NCBI RefSeq assembly: GCF_030622045.1
Contig: NZ_CP130886.1
Span: forward strand, 992,001-1,056,000
Length of the DNA stretch: 64,000 nt
Source of the DNA: Planctellipticum variicoloris
Lineage (GTDB): Bacteria; Planctomycetota; Planctomycetia; Planctomycetales; Planctomycetaceae
Reading direction: 5' to 3'
The notes under the pieces: generated by a model
Database searches by the model: none
Seen by the model: the letters and a program-made list of their open reading frames with translations, nothing else
What the model was told of the DNA's origin: nothing
Translations under genes and position numbers: made by a program
Shown: piece by piece, positions 18,881 to 27,977 of the stretch
Position numbering within the stretch: the stretch's first letter is position 1
Layout of the letters: every line of letters begins with the position of its first letter

Positions 18881-20497
18881 ATGGCGAAGCAACTGCTGTT
18901 TGACGACCGCGCCCGCCTGAAGCTGCTGCGCGGCGTGGATACCCTGACCAAGGCGGTCGCGATCACGATGGGGCCGACCGGCCGCAACGTGATCATCGAC
19001 AAGAGCTTCGGCAACCCGGTGGTTACGAAGGACGGCGTCACGGTCTCGAAGGAAGTCGAACTCGACGATCCGTTCGAGAACATGGGCGCCAAGCTGGTGA
19101 ACGAAGTCGCCAGCAAGACCAGCGACGTCGCCGGCGACGGCACGACGACCGCCACGGTCCTGGCCCGGGCGATTTACAACGAAGGTCTCCGGAGCCTGAC
19201 GCTGGGGGCCAACCCCACCGTCGTCCGCAAGGGGATCGACAAGGCGGTCGAAGCCGCGATCGCGTTCATCGAGAAGATGGCCAAGCCGGTTTCGTCGAAG
19301 CAGGAGATCGCCCAGATCGGCGCCATCTCCGCCAACAACGACCGCACGATCGGCGATCTGATCGCGGACGCGATGGAGAAGGTCGGCCGCGACGGGGTGA
19401 TCACCGTCGAGGAAGGGAAGGGGAACTCGACGACCCTCGAACTCGCCGAAGGGATGCAGTTCGACAAGGGGTTCGTTTCCCCGTACTTCGTCACGCATCC
19501 GGAAGAGATGAAGTGCATCCTGGAGGATTGCTACATCCTTCTGCACGAGAAGAAGATCTCCAGCCTGCGGGAATTCGTGCCGCTGCTGGAGAAGGTCGCT
19601 CAGCGCGGCAAGCCGCTGCTGGTCGTCGCCGAGGACCTGGAAGGGGAAGCCCTGACGGCGCTCGTCGTCAACCGGCTCCGCGGCGTGCTGCAGATCTGCG
19701 CCGTCAAGGCGCCGGGCTTCGGCGACCGCCGCAAGGCGATGATGGGCGACATGGCCGTCCTGACGGGCGGCACGCTGATCAGCGAAGACCTGGGGATTAC
19801 GCTGGAAGCGGTGGAACTGTCGCACCTCGGCCGCGCCAAGCGGGTTGAAGTCGGCAAGGAAGACTGCACGATCATCGAAGGGGCCGGCGACCCGGCTCAC
19901 ATCAAGGCCCGCGTCGATCAGGTGCGCAAGCAGATCGAAGGGACCGAGAGCGAGTACGATCGCGAGAAGTTCCAGGAGCGGCTGGCGAAGCTGACCGGCG
20001 GAGTGGCGATCATCTCCGTCGGCGCCGCGACCGAAGCTGAAATGAAGCAGACCAAGGCCCGGATGGAAGACGCCCTGCACGCCACCCGCGCTGCGGTGGA
20101 AGAAGGGATCCTCCCGGGCGGCGGCGTGGCCCTGCTGCGGGCCATCGCTGCGGTCAGCGAAGTGAAGGCCAAGGGGGACGAGAAGATCGGCGTGCACATC
20201 GTGGCGAAGGCTCTGGAAGCCCCGCTGCGGCAGATCGTCGATAACGGCGGCGGAGACGGCGCGGTGGTGGTGGACGAAGTCCGCAACCTGCCGACCAACC
20301 AGGGCTACGACGCCAATGCCGGCAAGTACACGGACATGTACAAGGCCGGTGTGATCGATCCGGCCAAGGTCGTCAAGAACGCGCTGCTGAATGCTTCGTC
20401 GATCGCCGGTCTGATGCTCACGACGCAGGTCTGCGTGACCCGCACCGACGAGCCGGCCGGCGGCAAGAAGAAGTCCGTTGAAGGGGCCGTCAGGTAA
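18881..20497 (+). CDS. Chaperonin GroEL, paralogue 2, without GGM tail
   Basis: A 538-residue second 60-kDa chaperonin. The ATP-binding motifs are intact ([31 protein letters not shown]), so it should be an active ATPase. It differs from paralogue 1 along its length. It lacks the GGM-repeat C-terminus and ends in a basic stretch ([12 protein letters not shown]), which is the mark of a specialised GroEL copy. In other phyla, GroEL copies without the tail often serve particular substrates; whether that holds here is inference. It is likely in one operon with groEL1 and groES. A strong terminator at 20531-20565 closes the chaperonin unit. Confidence 0.96.
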   Translation: MAKQLLFDDRARLKLLRGVDTLTKAVAITMGPTGRNVIIDKSFGNPVVTKDGVTVSKEVELDDPFENMGAKLVNEVASKTSDVAGDGTTTATVLARAIYNEGLRSLTLGANPTVVRKGIDKAVEAAIAFIEKMAKPVSSKQEIAQIGAISANNDRTIGDLIADAMEKVGRDGVITVEEGKGNSTTLELAEGMQFDKGFVSPYFVTHPEEMKCILEDCYILLHEKKISSLREFVPLLEKVAQRGKPLLVVAEDLEGEALTALVVNRLRGVLQICAVKAPGFGDRRKAMMGDMAVLTGGTLISEDLGITLEAVELSHLGRAKRVEVGKEDCTIIEGAGDPAHIKARVDQVRKQIEGTESEYDREKFQERLAKLTGGVAIISVGAATEAEMKQTKARMEDALHATRAAVEEGILPGGGVALLRAIAAVSEVKAKGDEKIGVHIVAKALEAPLRQIVDNGGGDGAVVVDEVRNLPTNQGYDANAGKYTDMYKAGVIDPAKVVKNALLNASSIAGLMLTTQVCVTRTDEPAGGKKKSVEGAVR

Positions 20498-20530
20498 CTG
20501 ACTGTCTGTCGCGGATCGTGGATCGCCGGA

Positions 20531-20565
20531 GAAGAGCCCGGTCCTCAATGGAGGCCGGGCTCTTC
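20531..20565 (+). terminator. Rho-independent terminator after groEL2
   Basis: An eleven-base-pair perfect stem GAAGAGCCCGG / CCGGGCTCTTC (20531-20541 and 20555-20565) with a 13-nt loop and TTCC following. It is placed 34 nt after the groEL2 stop, separating the chaperonins from dnaJ. Confidence 0.75.
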
Positions 20566-20652
20566 TTCCAACCGGGTGACCGCCGGGGAGAAGAAGGCCT
20601 CTTGCGGAGAGTCAGGGCTGGCAGAGGCCGCAGAGAAGACGGAAGAGAAGTC

Positions 20653-20692
20653 ATTGCAAAATGAAAAATGCAAAATGCAGATCGCAAAATGT
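20653..20692. repeat. Tandem-word stretch (TGCAAAATG family)
   Basis: Words such as TGCAAAATGAAAAATGCAAA run in near-tandem. Related stretches are at 15080-15120 and, inverted, at 63150-63184. Confidence 0.65.
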
Positions 20693-20796
20693 CGGACTGG
20701 CAAGTCGCGGCGGTGTTTGAGGGCGTGCAGCGCGCAGACTGACGCGGCAGCCTGAAATTCTGCGATACCCGAATCCCGATATCCGATACCCGGCTC

Positions 20797-21954
20797 ATGC
20801 CTACCAAAATCTGCTATTACGAAATCCTCGGCGTCGAGAAGACGGCGTCCGCTGATGAGATCAAGCGGGCGTACCGGAAGCTCGCCGGGAAGCATCACCC
20901 CGACCGTAATCCCGGGGACGAAGAGGCCATCGCCAAGTTCAAGGAGGCCGCCGAGGCCTTCGATGTCCTCAGCACTCCCGAGAAGAAAGCCCGCTACGAC
21001 AAGTTCGGCCATGCCGGCGTGCAGGGGGCTGGCGGCGGGGGGGGAGCGGGCTTCCAGGACGTCAACGACATCTTCGACGCGTTCGGCGATCTGTTCGGCT
21101 TCGGCGATATGTTCGGCGGGCAGAAGTCGCGACGGGGGGGAGGCGGCCCGCGGGCGCGGCGCGGCGACAGCCTGAAGACGTCGATCACGATCGAGCTGGC
21201 TGAGGCGGCCGTCGGCTGCACGCGCGAACTCGAAATCCTGCGGCACGTCTCCTGCGTGACCTGCGGCGGATCGGGGGCCAAGCCCGGCACCAGCCCGGTC
21301 AACTGCGACTACTGCGGCGGGCGCGGCCAGGTTGTGCAGTCGCAGGGGTTCTTCCGCGTGCAGACCACGTGTCCGGCCTGTCGCGGTGCGGGGCAGATCA
21401 TTCGCGAGAAGTGCGAAGAGTGTCAGGGGAGCAAGGTCAAAGCCGAGCGGGCCAAGCTGGAAGTCCGCGTGCCCGCGGGCGTCGACAACGACATGCAGCT
21501 CTGCCTGCGGGGCGAAGGGGAGCCGGGCGAGAACGGCGGACCGGCGGGCGATCTGTACGTCGAGATCCGCGTCAAAGCGCACAAGATGTTCGAGCGGCTC
21601 GGCCGCGATCTGGGCTGCCGCGTGCCGCTGACGTATTCTCAGGCGGCGCTTGGGACCGAGTTCGATATTCCCACGCTGACCGGTAAACACCGGCTGAAGA
21701 TTCTGGCCGGGACGCAGCCCGGGGAAACGATCCGACTGCGGGGCCTGGGGATGCCCGATCCGCATGGCGGGGCCCGGGGGGACCTGCTGGTGGACGTGAC
21801 CATCGAGGTTCCGAAGAAGCTCAACAAGCAGCAGGAAAAGCTGCTCCGCGAGATGGCGGAGCTGGACAACAAGCATGTCAGCCCGCATCGCAAATCGTTC
21901 TTCGAGCAGGTGAAGGAATATTTCACCGGCCAGGAAGAGGCGTCGGCTGACTGA
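20797..21954 (+). CDS. dnaJ: Chaperone DnaJ
   Basis: A 385-residue type I J-domain co-chaperone that stimulates DnaK ATPase and delivers substrates. The J-domain begins [14 protein letters not shown], with the HPD loop at residues 34-36. A Gly/Phe-rich linker follows (about 75-125), then four zinc repeats: [24 protein letters not shown] and CEECQGSK. The last lacks the usual final glycine, having lysine instead, a mild variation. The C-terminal substrate-binding domains and dimerisation tail are complete. The start is ATG 20797. grpE follows 42 nt later, consistent with an operon. dnaK is not in the window. Confidence 0.97.
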   Translation: MPTKICYYEILGVEKTASADEIKRAYRKLAGKHHPDRNPGDEEAIAKFKEAAEAFDVLSTPEKKARYDKFGHAGVQGAGGGGGAGFQDVNDIFDAFGDLFGFGDMFGGQKSRRGGGGPRARRGDSLKTSITIELAEAAVGCTRELEILRHVSCVTCGGSGAKPGTSPVNCDYCGGRGQVVQSQGFFRVQTTCPACRGAGQIIREKCEECQGSKVKAERAKLEVRVPAGVDNDMQLCLRGEGEPGENGGPAGDLYVEIRVKAHKMFERLGRDLGCRVPLTYSQAALGTEFDIPTLTGKHRLKILAGTQPGETIRLRGLGMPDPHGGARGDLLVDVTIEVPKKLNKQQEKLLREMAELDNKHVSPHRKSFFEQVKEYFTGQEEASAD

Positions 21955-21996
21955 ATCCGTTTTCCGCGCACCACGCGCGATCAGAGGTAATGACTC

Positions 21997-22512
21997 ATGA
22001 CTGAAGCTCCCCCTCCGAATGATGAAGCCGCGACCGAAGGCGAGTCGCTCGACGTTCAACTTCAGCAGGCGCTGGCCGAGCGGGACGAGTACAAGGACAA
22101 ATGGGCGCGGGCGATGGCGGATCTCGACAACTTCCGCCGGCGGATCCAGCGCGAGATGGAAGAGGATCGCAAGTACCTGGCGCTGCCGCTGCTGAAGGCG
22201 CTGCTGCCGGGACTGGACGGGCTCGACCGGACGCTGGCTGCTGCGGAGACTTCGAAGAACGCCGACGACCTGATTACCGGCGTGAAGATGGTGCAGAAGC
22301 AGTTCGAGTCGTCGCTGGGGCAGTTCGGCGTGCAGGCGATCGCGGCCGTCGGTCTGGAGTTCGATCCGCACATCCACGAAGCCATCACGCAGATGCCGTC
22401 GGCCGATCATCCGCCGATGACTGTGCTGCAGGACGTCGAGAAGGGCTATCTGCTGCACGACCGCGTGGTGCGGCCGAGCAAGGTCATTGTGGCGTCGCAA
22501 CCGCAGCCGTGA
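21997..22512 (+). CDS. grpE: Nucleotide exchange factor GrpE
   Basis: A 171-residue GrpE, exchanging ADP for ATP on DnaK. An acidic N-terminus leads into the long coiled-coil helix (ALAERDEYKDKWARAMADLDN, about residues 25-50, with FRRR just after). A four-helix region and the C-terminal beta-wing with the conserved FDPHIHEAI segment follow, then GYLLHDRVVRPSKVIV. It begins 42 nt after dnaJ and is probably co-transcribed with it; fmdB follows across a 176-nt gap. Confidence 0.95.
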   Translation: MTEAPPPNDEAATEGESLDVQLQQALAERDEYKDKWARAMADLDNFRRRIQREMEEDRKYLALPLLKALLPGLDGLDRTLAAAETSKNADDLITGVKMVQKQFESSLGQFGVQAIAAVGLEFDPHIHEAITQMPSADHPPMTVLQDVEKGYLLHDRVVRPSKVIVASQPQP

Positions 22513-22688
22513 ACAAGTTTCAAACGCCAAACGCCAAGTTCTAAAGCAGGAGAACCGGGAACACTGGAATCGCGGATGTGTTTCATGTGCAGACTCTGGC
22601 GATTCAATGGCGGTACGCTGCATTGGGAGCCTGGTGTTTGAGATTTGGCGCTTTTCGACCCTGTTTATTTCATAATCGAGAGGCCATC

Positions 22689-22997
22689 ATGCCTACGTAC
22701 GACTATACATGCGACGCCTGCCAGCATGGCTGGGAAGAGTTTCAGCCGATGTCGGCCGAGGCGACGAAGAAGTGCCCGGCGTGCGGCAAGAAGAAGGCCC
22801 GCCGGCTGATCGGCGCCGGAGCGGGGCTGCTGTTCAAGGGGTCGGGGTTCTACATCACCGACTACCGCAGCGAGAACTACAAGAAGGGGGCGAGCTCGGA
22901 CAAGCCCTCGGGCGACTCCGCGCCGAAAAGCGATTCCGGCAGTTCCGGCAAGTCCGACGGCGGCTCGAAGTCCTCGGGCGGCAAGTCGGGCGAGTGA
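22689..22997 (+). CDS. FmdB-type zinc ribbon protein
   Basis: A 102-residue protein with an N-terminal FmdB/CxxC_CxxC zinc ribbon: PTYDYTCDACQHGWE and KKCPACGKKKARRLIG supply the four cysteines. A conserved short hydrophobic turn, GAGLLFKGSGFYITDYRS, follows; it is usual in this family. The C-terminal third is a Ser/Gly/Lys-rich low-complexity tail. Family members are small putative regulatory proteins of unproven function; similar proteins often sit near folding or ribosomal genes. The start at 22689 begins at the conserved MPTYDY; the frame upstream is repeat-derived. Confidence 0.88.
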   Translation: MPTYDYTCDACQHGWEEFQPMSAEATKKCPACGKKKARRLIGAGAGLLFKGSGFYITDYRSENYKKGASSDKPSGDSAPKSDSGSSGKSDGGSKSSGGKSGE

Positions 22998-23295
22998 GCG
23001 ATGCGATGCGAGAAGAGAAGAGAAGAAGATCTCTCGCAGAGGCGCCGAGTGAGCAGAGGCCGCAGAGAAGTCTGAAGTGAAATGAATTCAGGCAAAGACG
23101 GGAGTCGAGAGCCAGAGAAGAGTCACCGCAACTGGCAACTGGCAACTGGCAACTGACGAACGACAAACGACAAACGACCAAAAACCAGCACCAGACTCCT
23201 CCCAGGATTCGACTCCATTGAGACGCCTGGCCACGGTAGACTGATGGCGGCCGGTGAAATTGTTCCGGGGACTGCCTCCCGTGAGGGTGACTGCC

Positions 23296-24168
23296 ATGTT
23301 GCTGGTTCGTGGACTGCTGGTTGCTGCGCTGCTGGGAGTGATCGGAGCTTCCGAGTCTCCGGCGGAAGACGCAGGTCCGAAGGTTCCGCCCCCGGAACCG
23401 CCCGATGCACCTGCCGGGCAGGCCGAGCCGGCTGAGGCTCCCGCCACGAAGCGGACGCTGACGCTCCGGAAGGACAGGGACGGCGCGCTGAGCGGCCGAT
23501 GGATCGTCGTATCCGGCGGTGCGACGACCGAGAAGGAGATCAAGGCGGCGGATCTTTCGGCCTTGAAGCTGGATTTCGCAGAAGCTGCGAAGTTGCTCGA
23601 CAGCGCCGGCGGCGTGGATGTGAAAGTCGCCGCGGGACTGGCCAATGTCGTTTCGACGTCGAGAACCGAAAGCAACGGGCGGCGCAAGACCGTCATCACG
23701 GCGGGGCCGAAGGAGACGACGCTCGAAGAACGTCGCGGCAGCGAACTGCGTCTGCGAGTCGTCACCCGCAAGTCCGACGGCGTCGAGATTGTCGAACACG
23801 AGGCCCCGTCGCTCGACGCCTTGAAAAAACTGGACGCTGCGGCCGGCAAGGAGTTCCAGGAGAAGCAGGCAGGGGGAGGGGCGGGCCCGATTCAGATCCG
23901 GGCGGGGGGCGTTCCGCCGCAGATGCAGCAGCTCTTCATCAACCGAGGATTTGCGGCGGGGGGCGTTGATCGGACGATCCGGGGTTATTTCCGGGGGGCC
24001 GAGCTGCAGATCGTCGAGAATGCGGAAGCAGGGATCGTGATGACGATCACGCGGAGTGCGGACGGGCGGCCGAAACCGGAAGAGTATACGGCGAAAGATC
24101 TCAAGGACCTCGAACGCCAGAGCGTCGAGGCGGCGGCGTTGTATCGGCGGTTTACGGGGGAGGAGTAG
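23296..24168 (+). CDS. Secreted protein of unknown function
   Basis: About 290 residues. ATG 23296, with GAGGG a few bases upstream, gives a clear signal peptide (LLVRGLLVAALLGVIGASESPAED). The mature part begins with a Pro/Glu/Ala linker. It continues with a segment rich in charged beta-strand-like stretches (TLTLRKDRDGALSGRWIVVSGG, VITAGPKETTLEERRG) and a glycine-rich patch near residues 185-205. The C-terminal region (MTITRSADGRPKPEEYTAKDLKDLER) resembles PDZ-like or SHOCT-free linker sequences, but no domain is certain. I do not recognise a family. It stands next to a decayed region downstream. Confidence 0.65.
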   Translation: MLLVRGLLVAALLGVIGASESPAEDAGPKVPPPEPPDAPAGQAEPAEAPATKRTLTLRKDRDGALSGRWIVVSGGATTEKEIKAADLSALKLDFAEAAKLLDSAGGVDVKVAAGLANVVSTSRTESNGRRKTVITAGPKETTLEERRGSELRLRVVTRKSDGVEIVEHEAPSLDALKKLDAAAGKEFQEKQAGGGAGPIQIRAGGVPPQMQQLFINRGFAAGGVDRTIRGYFRGAELQIVENAEAGIVMTITRSADGRPKPEEYTAKDLKDLERQSVEAAALYRRFTGEE

Positions 24169-24259
24169 GCGCCTGGGGGTGGGGCATCGCTCAGATGCTT
24201 ACCAACACTTTGTATTTACGTCGCAAGTGCTTGCCGATTAAGCCGTCGACGCCGAGTCG

Positions 24260-24640
24260 CATTAATGAAAAGTTTAGCCCAGCCCCAAGTGCGGACCCGA
24301 TGCGAACGGTGAACCCAGCTTGGCAAGGGGGCCGGTCCGCCGGCGAAAGTCGTCAGGTTCCGAACGCCTGCTCGACGCGAATTCGGAGTGCCGGCAAACC
24401 CTGTCCGAATTGAGATTGGAACAAGGCGATGCTGCGCAGTCTCGGGACGCTTTGCCGTCGATGTCCGTGGCCGGCCCGTGCGTTCTCACAGGGGACGAGC
24501 ATCTGATAGCCGTATTTCCAGGCACGATCAAACAAGGGGCCCGAATCGTGGCCCCCATCTGCAGGCAAGCAGCCGCCTCTTTGCGTCCGGGGAACCAGTT
24601 GCTGCGCCACGATGGACTCGCTGGCATTCATCGGCGTGGC
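24260..24640 (-). pseudogene. Possible remnant of a DDE transposase C-terminus
   Basis: Read on the minus strand, about 90 residues are open from 24631 down to 24353. They end in GLPALRIRVEQAFGT, which resembles the 'LRIRIEMAFGRLTTKWR' ending of DDE_Tnp_4/HARBI1-like transposases. A stop codon then interrupts the frame, and the likely continuation (LTTFAGG) is in another frame. No complete transposase, terminal inverted repeats or target duplication were found. The resemblance is by eye and covers a short segment, so the call is tentative. Confidence 0.35.
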
Positions 24641-24649
24641 TTCCCAAGT

Positions 24650-24769
24650 CTCTGGCAGAACCGGGAGCGGGCCATTACCCCCGCCGAACGCGAGGCGGCC
24701 CGCGAAGCCTTCGAACGGACGATCCGGCGGTTTCGCGAGCTGGCCGAAGAGAGTCCGGCGGGTTCGTGA
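24650..24769 (+). pseudogene. C-terminal gene fragment, helical
   Basis: About 38 codons on the plus strand (ITPAEREAAREAFERTIRRF and the following residues) have a coherent amphipathic helical pattern and codon use like real genes. Upstream the same frame becomes incoherent as it runs antisense into the possible transposase remnant. It may be the tail of a gene cut by that element. Confidence 0.3.
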
Positions 24770-25009
24770 TAGACGCTATGGCAGATACTCGCGTTCGCCT
24801 GACCGGATCTCGGTCGTATTGCAGCCCCGAAAATGCAGCATTTCTGGGCATCGCGAACAGCCCTGCTGCATCAAAGTCGTCTTGCCGGCCTCGCCGAGAT
24901 CTATGTACGTTAGTCTCGAACACGAAGACCATGTTCCAGTCGCCGGCTGTCGACGATTCCGTGTCGCTGGCACAGAAAATGTGCCTTTGGATTGGGAGGG
25001 AACCCGACA

Positions 25010-25951
25010 ATGCCCGGTATTCCCGGTGCGACGCAGAGCGGCTGGCGACTGGCGTTCATTACCGCCGCGATTGTGTTCTGGCAGCCATGCAGCGAGGTCA
25101 TTGCCGCTGATGACGCCAAGTTGGCTCAAGTGGCAGCGGTTGCGGCGACCGAGAGTATTTCCTCGCGTCAGAAGCAGCTCCGCGACTTGCAAGCGATGAA
25201 CTTCGACGCCGTGTCGGCGGTTCTCAGTCAGCGCAACGGGTACGAAGAAACGACATCACCGGCGTTTGACGGGGCGAGCCCCGAGGTTTGCGGCTCGTTG
25301 ACCAATATTATGCACGATTTGCGGGTCAAGAATCTGTATCTGATTCTCGACGGTTTACCGACGTCTGAAGCAGGTGTGAAAGCGGGGCTGCTGTTTGACG
25401 AGAAGCTGGCCGAGTATGAAGACAATTGCAGGAAGTCGCTTGCACCGATCCCCGAGCCCGTTTACGCCACTTCCGCCGCATTGTTCCTTTGTGCCGAGTT
25501 CTGCTGCCGCGAGGACTTTCTGGCGAGAGCCGACCAGTGGATCGAAGCGACCTCCCCTCCGGCTGCTGAAATCCGGGTGGATCGAGACTTGAAGCTGCCT
25601 GAGAGAGAGATGTTCGAGGTGGGGCCACTGCAACCTCGCTTGTTGTTGCTCAACCTGTATGTACAACGCCTGGAGCGACTTGGTTGTGGATCGGCGAAGG
25701 ATCTCCCCGCGTTAACGGGGACGAAGAGGCCGCCAACTTTCCAGAAGATGACTTTTCTGGCGTGGTGGGATGGTGAAGCAAACTCCCTTGTCTCAACGGC
25801 TCAGGGCCGGGAAGCGGTCGCTGACGCGAAGAAACTACGGGTCGAGCGTCCGTTTGCAAAAGTCTGGGGGCCGGCGTTTGCTGGCAATGCCGAACATCAG
25901 CGCGCCTGCATCGACGCCCTGCGGAAGCTGGTCGAAGCAAGCGACCAGTGA
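25010..25951 (+). CDS. Secreted protein of unknown function
   Basis: A 313-residue exported protein. The start at 25010 has GGGAGGG 9 nt upstream and gives a signal peptide (WRLAFITAAIVFWQPCSEVIAADD). The mature chain is mainly helical with scattered cysteines (for example FLCAEFCCREDFLARADQW and LERLGCGSAKDLPAL) and includes a tryptophan-containing segment FLAWWDGEAN. No domain is recognised. The region is lower in GC than the flanking housekeeping genes, and it follows a decayed stretch with a possible transposase remnant, so recent acquisition is possible. It has no evident operon partner. Confidence 0.65.
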   Translation: MPGIPGATQSGWRLAFITAAIVFWQPCSEVIAADDAKLAQVAAVAATESISSRQKQLRDLQAMNFDAVSAVLSQRNGYEETTSPAFDGASPEVCGSLTNIMHDLRVKNLYLILDGLPTSEAGVKAGLLFDEKLAEYEDNCRKSLAPIPEPVYATSAALFLCAEFCCREDFLARADQWIEATSPPAAEIRVDRDLKLPEREMFEVGPLQPRLLLLNLYVQRLERLGCGSAKDLPALTGTKRPPTFQKMTFLAWWDGEANSLVSTAQGREAVADAKKLRVERPFAKVWGPAFAGNAEHQRACIDALRKLVEASDQ

Positions 25952-26363
25952 CGCGACTCGAATGGCGAGTCTCTGGCGGAGAGTCAAGCCGACATCCGTC
26001 TGCCCGGAGTGAAACTGGGCCGGTCCCACCGGCCACTTTGTACTCTTCCCATTGGGAAACGCGGCCGGCGGAACCGGCCCTACTTGCTGGAATTCCGGGG
26101 CTTCGCGAAGACGCTCCAGCCCCGGCCACCCACTTTGTTGCTGGTGCAGGGACGCGTTCCATCGTCGGCGTTTCACGCGCCGCGCATCGTGAAACCTTCT
26201 GTTTCACAACCCGTCGTTCCACGCTGCAGTGATGTCCGCCAACTCGTTTTGACACGTTCGAGTCTTCCGACTACAGTCCCGCCCGCGCACCGACCCTGCG
26301 ACTGAGCCAAGGATGGCGAGGGACCGCGGAACCGGTCGGACGAGCGTGACGGAAGGATTCCGC
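25952..26363. other. Spacer with repeat hairpins
   Basis: Contains an inverted pair GGGCCGGT(C/T)CC at about 26017-26033 and 26072-26087. At 26096-26131 a copy of the CCGGGGCT / AGCCCCGG hairpin family is also seen. No gene is supported. Confidence 0.6.
26096..26131. repeat. CCGGGGC hairpin family, copy 1 (reverse orientation)
   Basis: CCGGGGCT pairs with AGCCCCGG around the insert TCGCGAAGACGCTCC. The same insert, reverse-complemented (GGAGCGTCTTCGCGA), is found in the terminator at 62150-62185, so both belong to one family. Confidence 0.75.
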
Positions 26364-26714
26364 GTGTCGACTTCTCCTCGAGTGCTGGTGATTGACGGTC
26401 AACCGGATACGGAGGCCGTGCTGAAGGCGGTCCTCGAACCCCGCGGCGCCCGCGTCGACTGGTCCCGCCAGACTGCCGCGGCACCGTCGACCCAACCCGA
26501 AGCTCCCCCGCATGTGGTCGTGATCGACCTGGACGATCAGCCGCGGAACTCGCGGATTGACGGAACCAAAGCGTCCGGCGGTCGGATCCTGATCGGCTCG
26601 CACCGCGTGACAATGGGACGCTCGAACGATCTGTTTCTGGAGAAACCGTTCCAGTTTCCGGAGCTGATCAGCGCCATCGAAGGGCTGCTGGCGACGCCGG
26701 TCGAGCAGGCGTAG
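26364..26714 (+). CDS. Stand-alone receiver-like (response regulator) domain
   Basis: A 116-residue protein with the receiver fold pattern and no output domain. Start GTG 26364 has GGAAGG 7 nt upstream. Strand 1 VLVIDGQPD provides a single acidic residue, Asp11. Strand 3 PHVVVIDLDDQP provides the phospho-acceptor candidate Asp55. Strand 4 ILIGS gives Ser79 in the Thr/Ser position, and strand 5 FLEKPF gives Lys94. The usual second acidic residue next to Asp11 is absent (glycine), so phosphorylation may be altered. A disordered-looking loop (residues 36-48) replaces helix 2. No histidine kinase is nearby; dus follows 27 nt downstream. Confidence 0.65.
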   Translation: MSTSPRVLVIDGQPDTEAVLKAVLEPRGARVDWSRQTAAAPSTQPEAPPHVVVIDLDDQPRNSRIDGTKASGGRILIGSHRVTMGRSNDLFLEKPFQFPELISAIEGLLATPVEQA

Positions 26715-26741
26715 GTTGCGGTCGGGGTTCCGGGGCGTAGG

Positions 26742-27863
26742 ATGCTTGTGCGATCCTCGAATTCCCCAACCTCCGAAAACCTGCCGATGCCCGCCGAAGT
26801 TGCCTCAGCCGTTTCCGATCCCGTCGGCGGTCCGATTTCTGTCGGCGGTCGCCTGCTGGCGACGCGGTACTTTCTGGCCCCGCTCGCCGGGTACACGCAC
26901 CTGGCCTTCCGCCGCGCGCTGCGGGAACTGGGTGGCCTGGGGCTGGCGACCACCGACCTGGTGCATGCCACGCAGCTCGTCGAGCAGAAGCGACAGTCGC
27001 TGGAGCTGATCGCCACCGATGCGAGCGACCGCCCGCTGACCGTGCAGATCTTCAGCGGCGTGACCGAGCACATGGTGGCGGCCGCTCGGTGGCTGCAGGA
27101 TCGGGGCTACGAGGCCATCGACCTCAACATGGGTTGCCCGATGGCCAAGGTCAACGGGATGGGCGGCGGCGCCCGGCTGCTGTGCGATGCCGACAATGCC
27201 TGCCGGCTCGTTGAAACGGTCGTCGGCTCAGTGGCGATTCCCGTCACAGTCAAGATGCGGCTGGGCTGGGATCGAGATTCGATCTCGGCCCCCTATCTGG
27301 CCGCCCGGTTTGAGGCCGCCGGAATTGCGGCGGTCACGATCCACGGCCGGACCCGGGCGCAAGGCTTCAGCGGCGAAGTCGACCGCGAAGGGATCCAGGC
27401 TGTGGCGGACGCGGTGCAGGCGATTCCGGTTGTCGCCAATGGCGATGTCCGCTCGCCCGACGATGCACTGCAGATGCGCCGGGAGACGGGGTGCGACGCC
27501 GTCGCCATCGGACGGGGGGCGATGCTCGATCCCTGGATCTTCCGGAAACTGTCCGACCTGGAAGCCGGCCGACCGGTCCGCGAGCCGACGACCGACGAGC
27601 AGACCGGCTTTCTGCAACGGCACTTTGAACTGATGTGGGAGCAGCATGCAGAGCGGAGCTGCACGCTGTTCCGCAAGTTTGCCGCCTGGTACGGGGCCCG
27701 GCTGGGTATCCCCGAAGACCTGGAACTGCGGCTGCGGATGTTTCAATCGATGACGGAGTTTGGCGAGATTCTGGCGGAAATCGGCCAGCGGCATGGCGAA
27801 CGACGCAGCCCGGTCGCGACGGCCTTGGTCAAGGTGCCGAACGGGCCGGTCGAGCGTTGGTGA
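26742..27863 (+). CDS. dus: tRNA-dihydrouridine synthase
   Basis: A 373-residue flavoenzyme reducing uridines in the tRNA D-loop. The TIM-barrel signature is complete: APLAGYTHLAFR at the N-terminus and DLNMGCPMAKV with the catalytic cysteine. VTVKMRLGWD, the FMN-phosphate segment VTIHGRTRAQGFSG, VVANGDVRSPDDA and AIGRGAMLDPWIF follow. Here the catalytic segment has methionine after GCP rather than the common valine, a small variation. ATG 26787 is an alternative start about 15 codons in. Which of the Dus specificities it has is not clear. It lies 27 nt after the receiver-like gene. Confidence 0.94.
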   Translation: MLVRSSNSPTSENLPMPAEVASAVSDPVGGPISVGGRLLATRYFLAPLAGYTHLAFRRALRELGGLGLATTDLVHATQLVEQKRQSLELIATDASDRPLTVQIFSGVTEHMVAAARWLQDRGYEAIDLNMGCPMAKVNGMGGGARLLCDADNACRLVETVVGSVAIPVTVKMRLGWDRDSISAPYLAARFEAAGIAAVTIHGRTRAQGFSGEVDREGIQAVADAVQAIPVVANGDVRSPDDALQMRRETGCDAVAIGRGAMLDPWIFRKLSDLEAGRPVREPTTDEQTGFLQRHFELMWEQHAERSCTLFRKFAAWYGARLGIPEDLELRLRMFQSMTEFGEILAEIGQRHGERRSPVATALVKVPNGPVERW

Positions 27864-27872
27864 GAGGCTTTC

Positions 27873-27954
27873 GGGTGGCACGCCCAGAGTCTTCGAAGGG
27901 CGTGGTCTTGAACAGATGAAGTCACGCCCTTCGAAGACTCTGGGCGCGCCACCC
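27873..27954. repeat. Palindromic repeat, GGTGGCACGCCCAGAG family, copy 2
   Basis: Two 33-bp arms (27873-27905 and 27922-27954) are complementary except for one position. The outer end is GGGTGGCACGCCCAGAG and the inner end CTTCGAAGGGCGTG. It sits between the convergent genes dus and epmB, where a bidirectional terminator would be useful (inference). Confidence 0.88.
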
Positions 27955-27977
27955 GATCTTGAGTCGGTCAGATCGTC

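Larger units (their letters stand above)
24169..25009. other. Decayed region
   Basis: Holds the two fragments described at 24260-24640 and 24650-24769 and otherwise short conflicting frames. From 24780 to 25009 GC is lower than in neighbouring genes and no frame shows a recognisable protein. Confidence 0.5.

Noticed and set aside
24776-25192. A P-loop-like segment (LGEAGKTTLMQ) on the minus strand
   Set aside because: No other ATPase motif follows, and the frame overlaps the secreted protein at 25010 in the opposite strand; probably chance.
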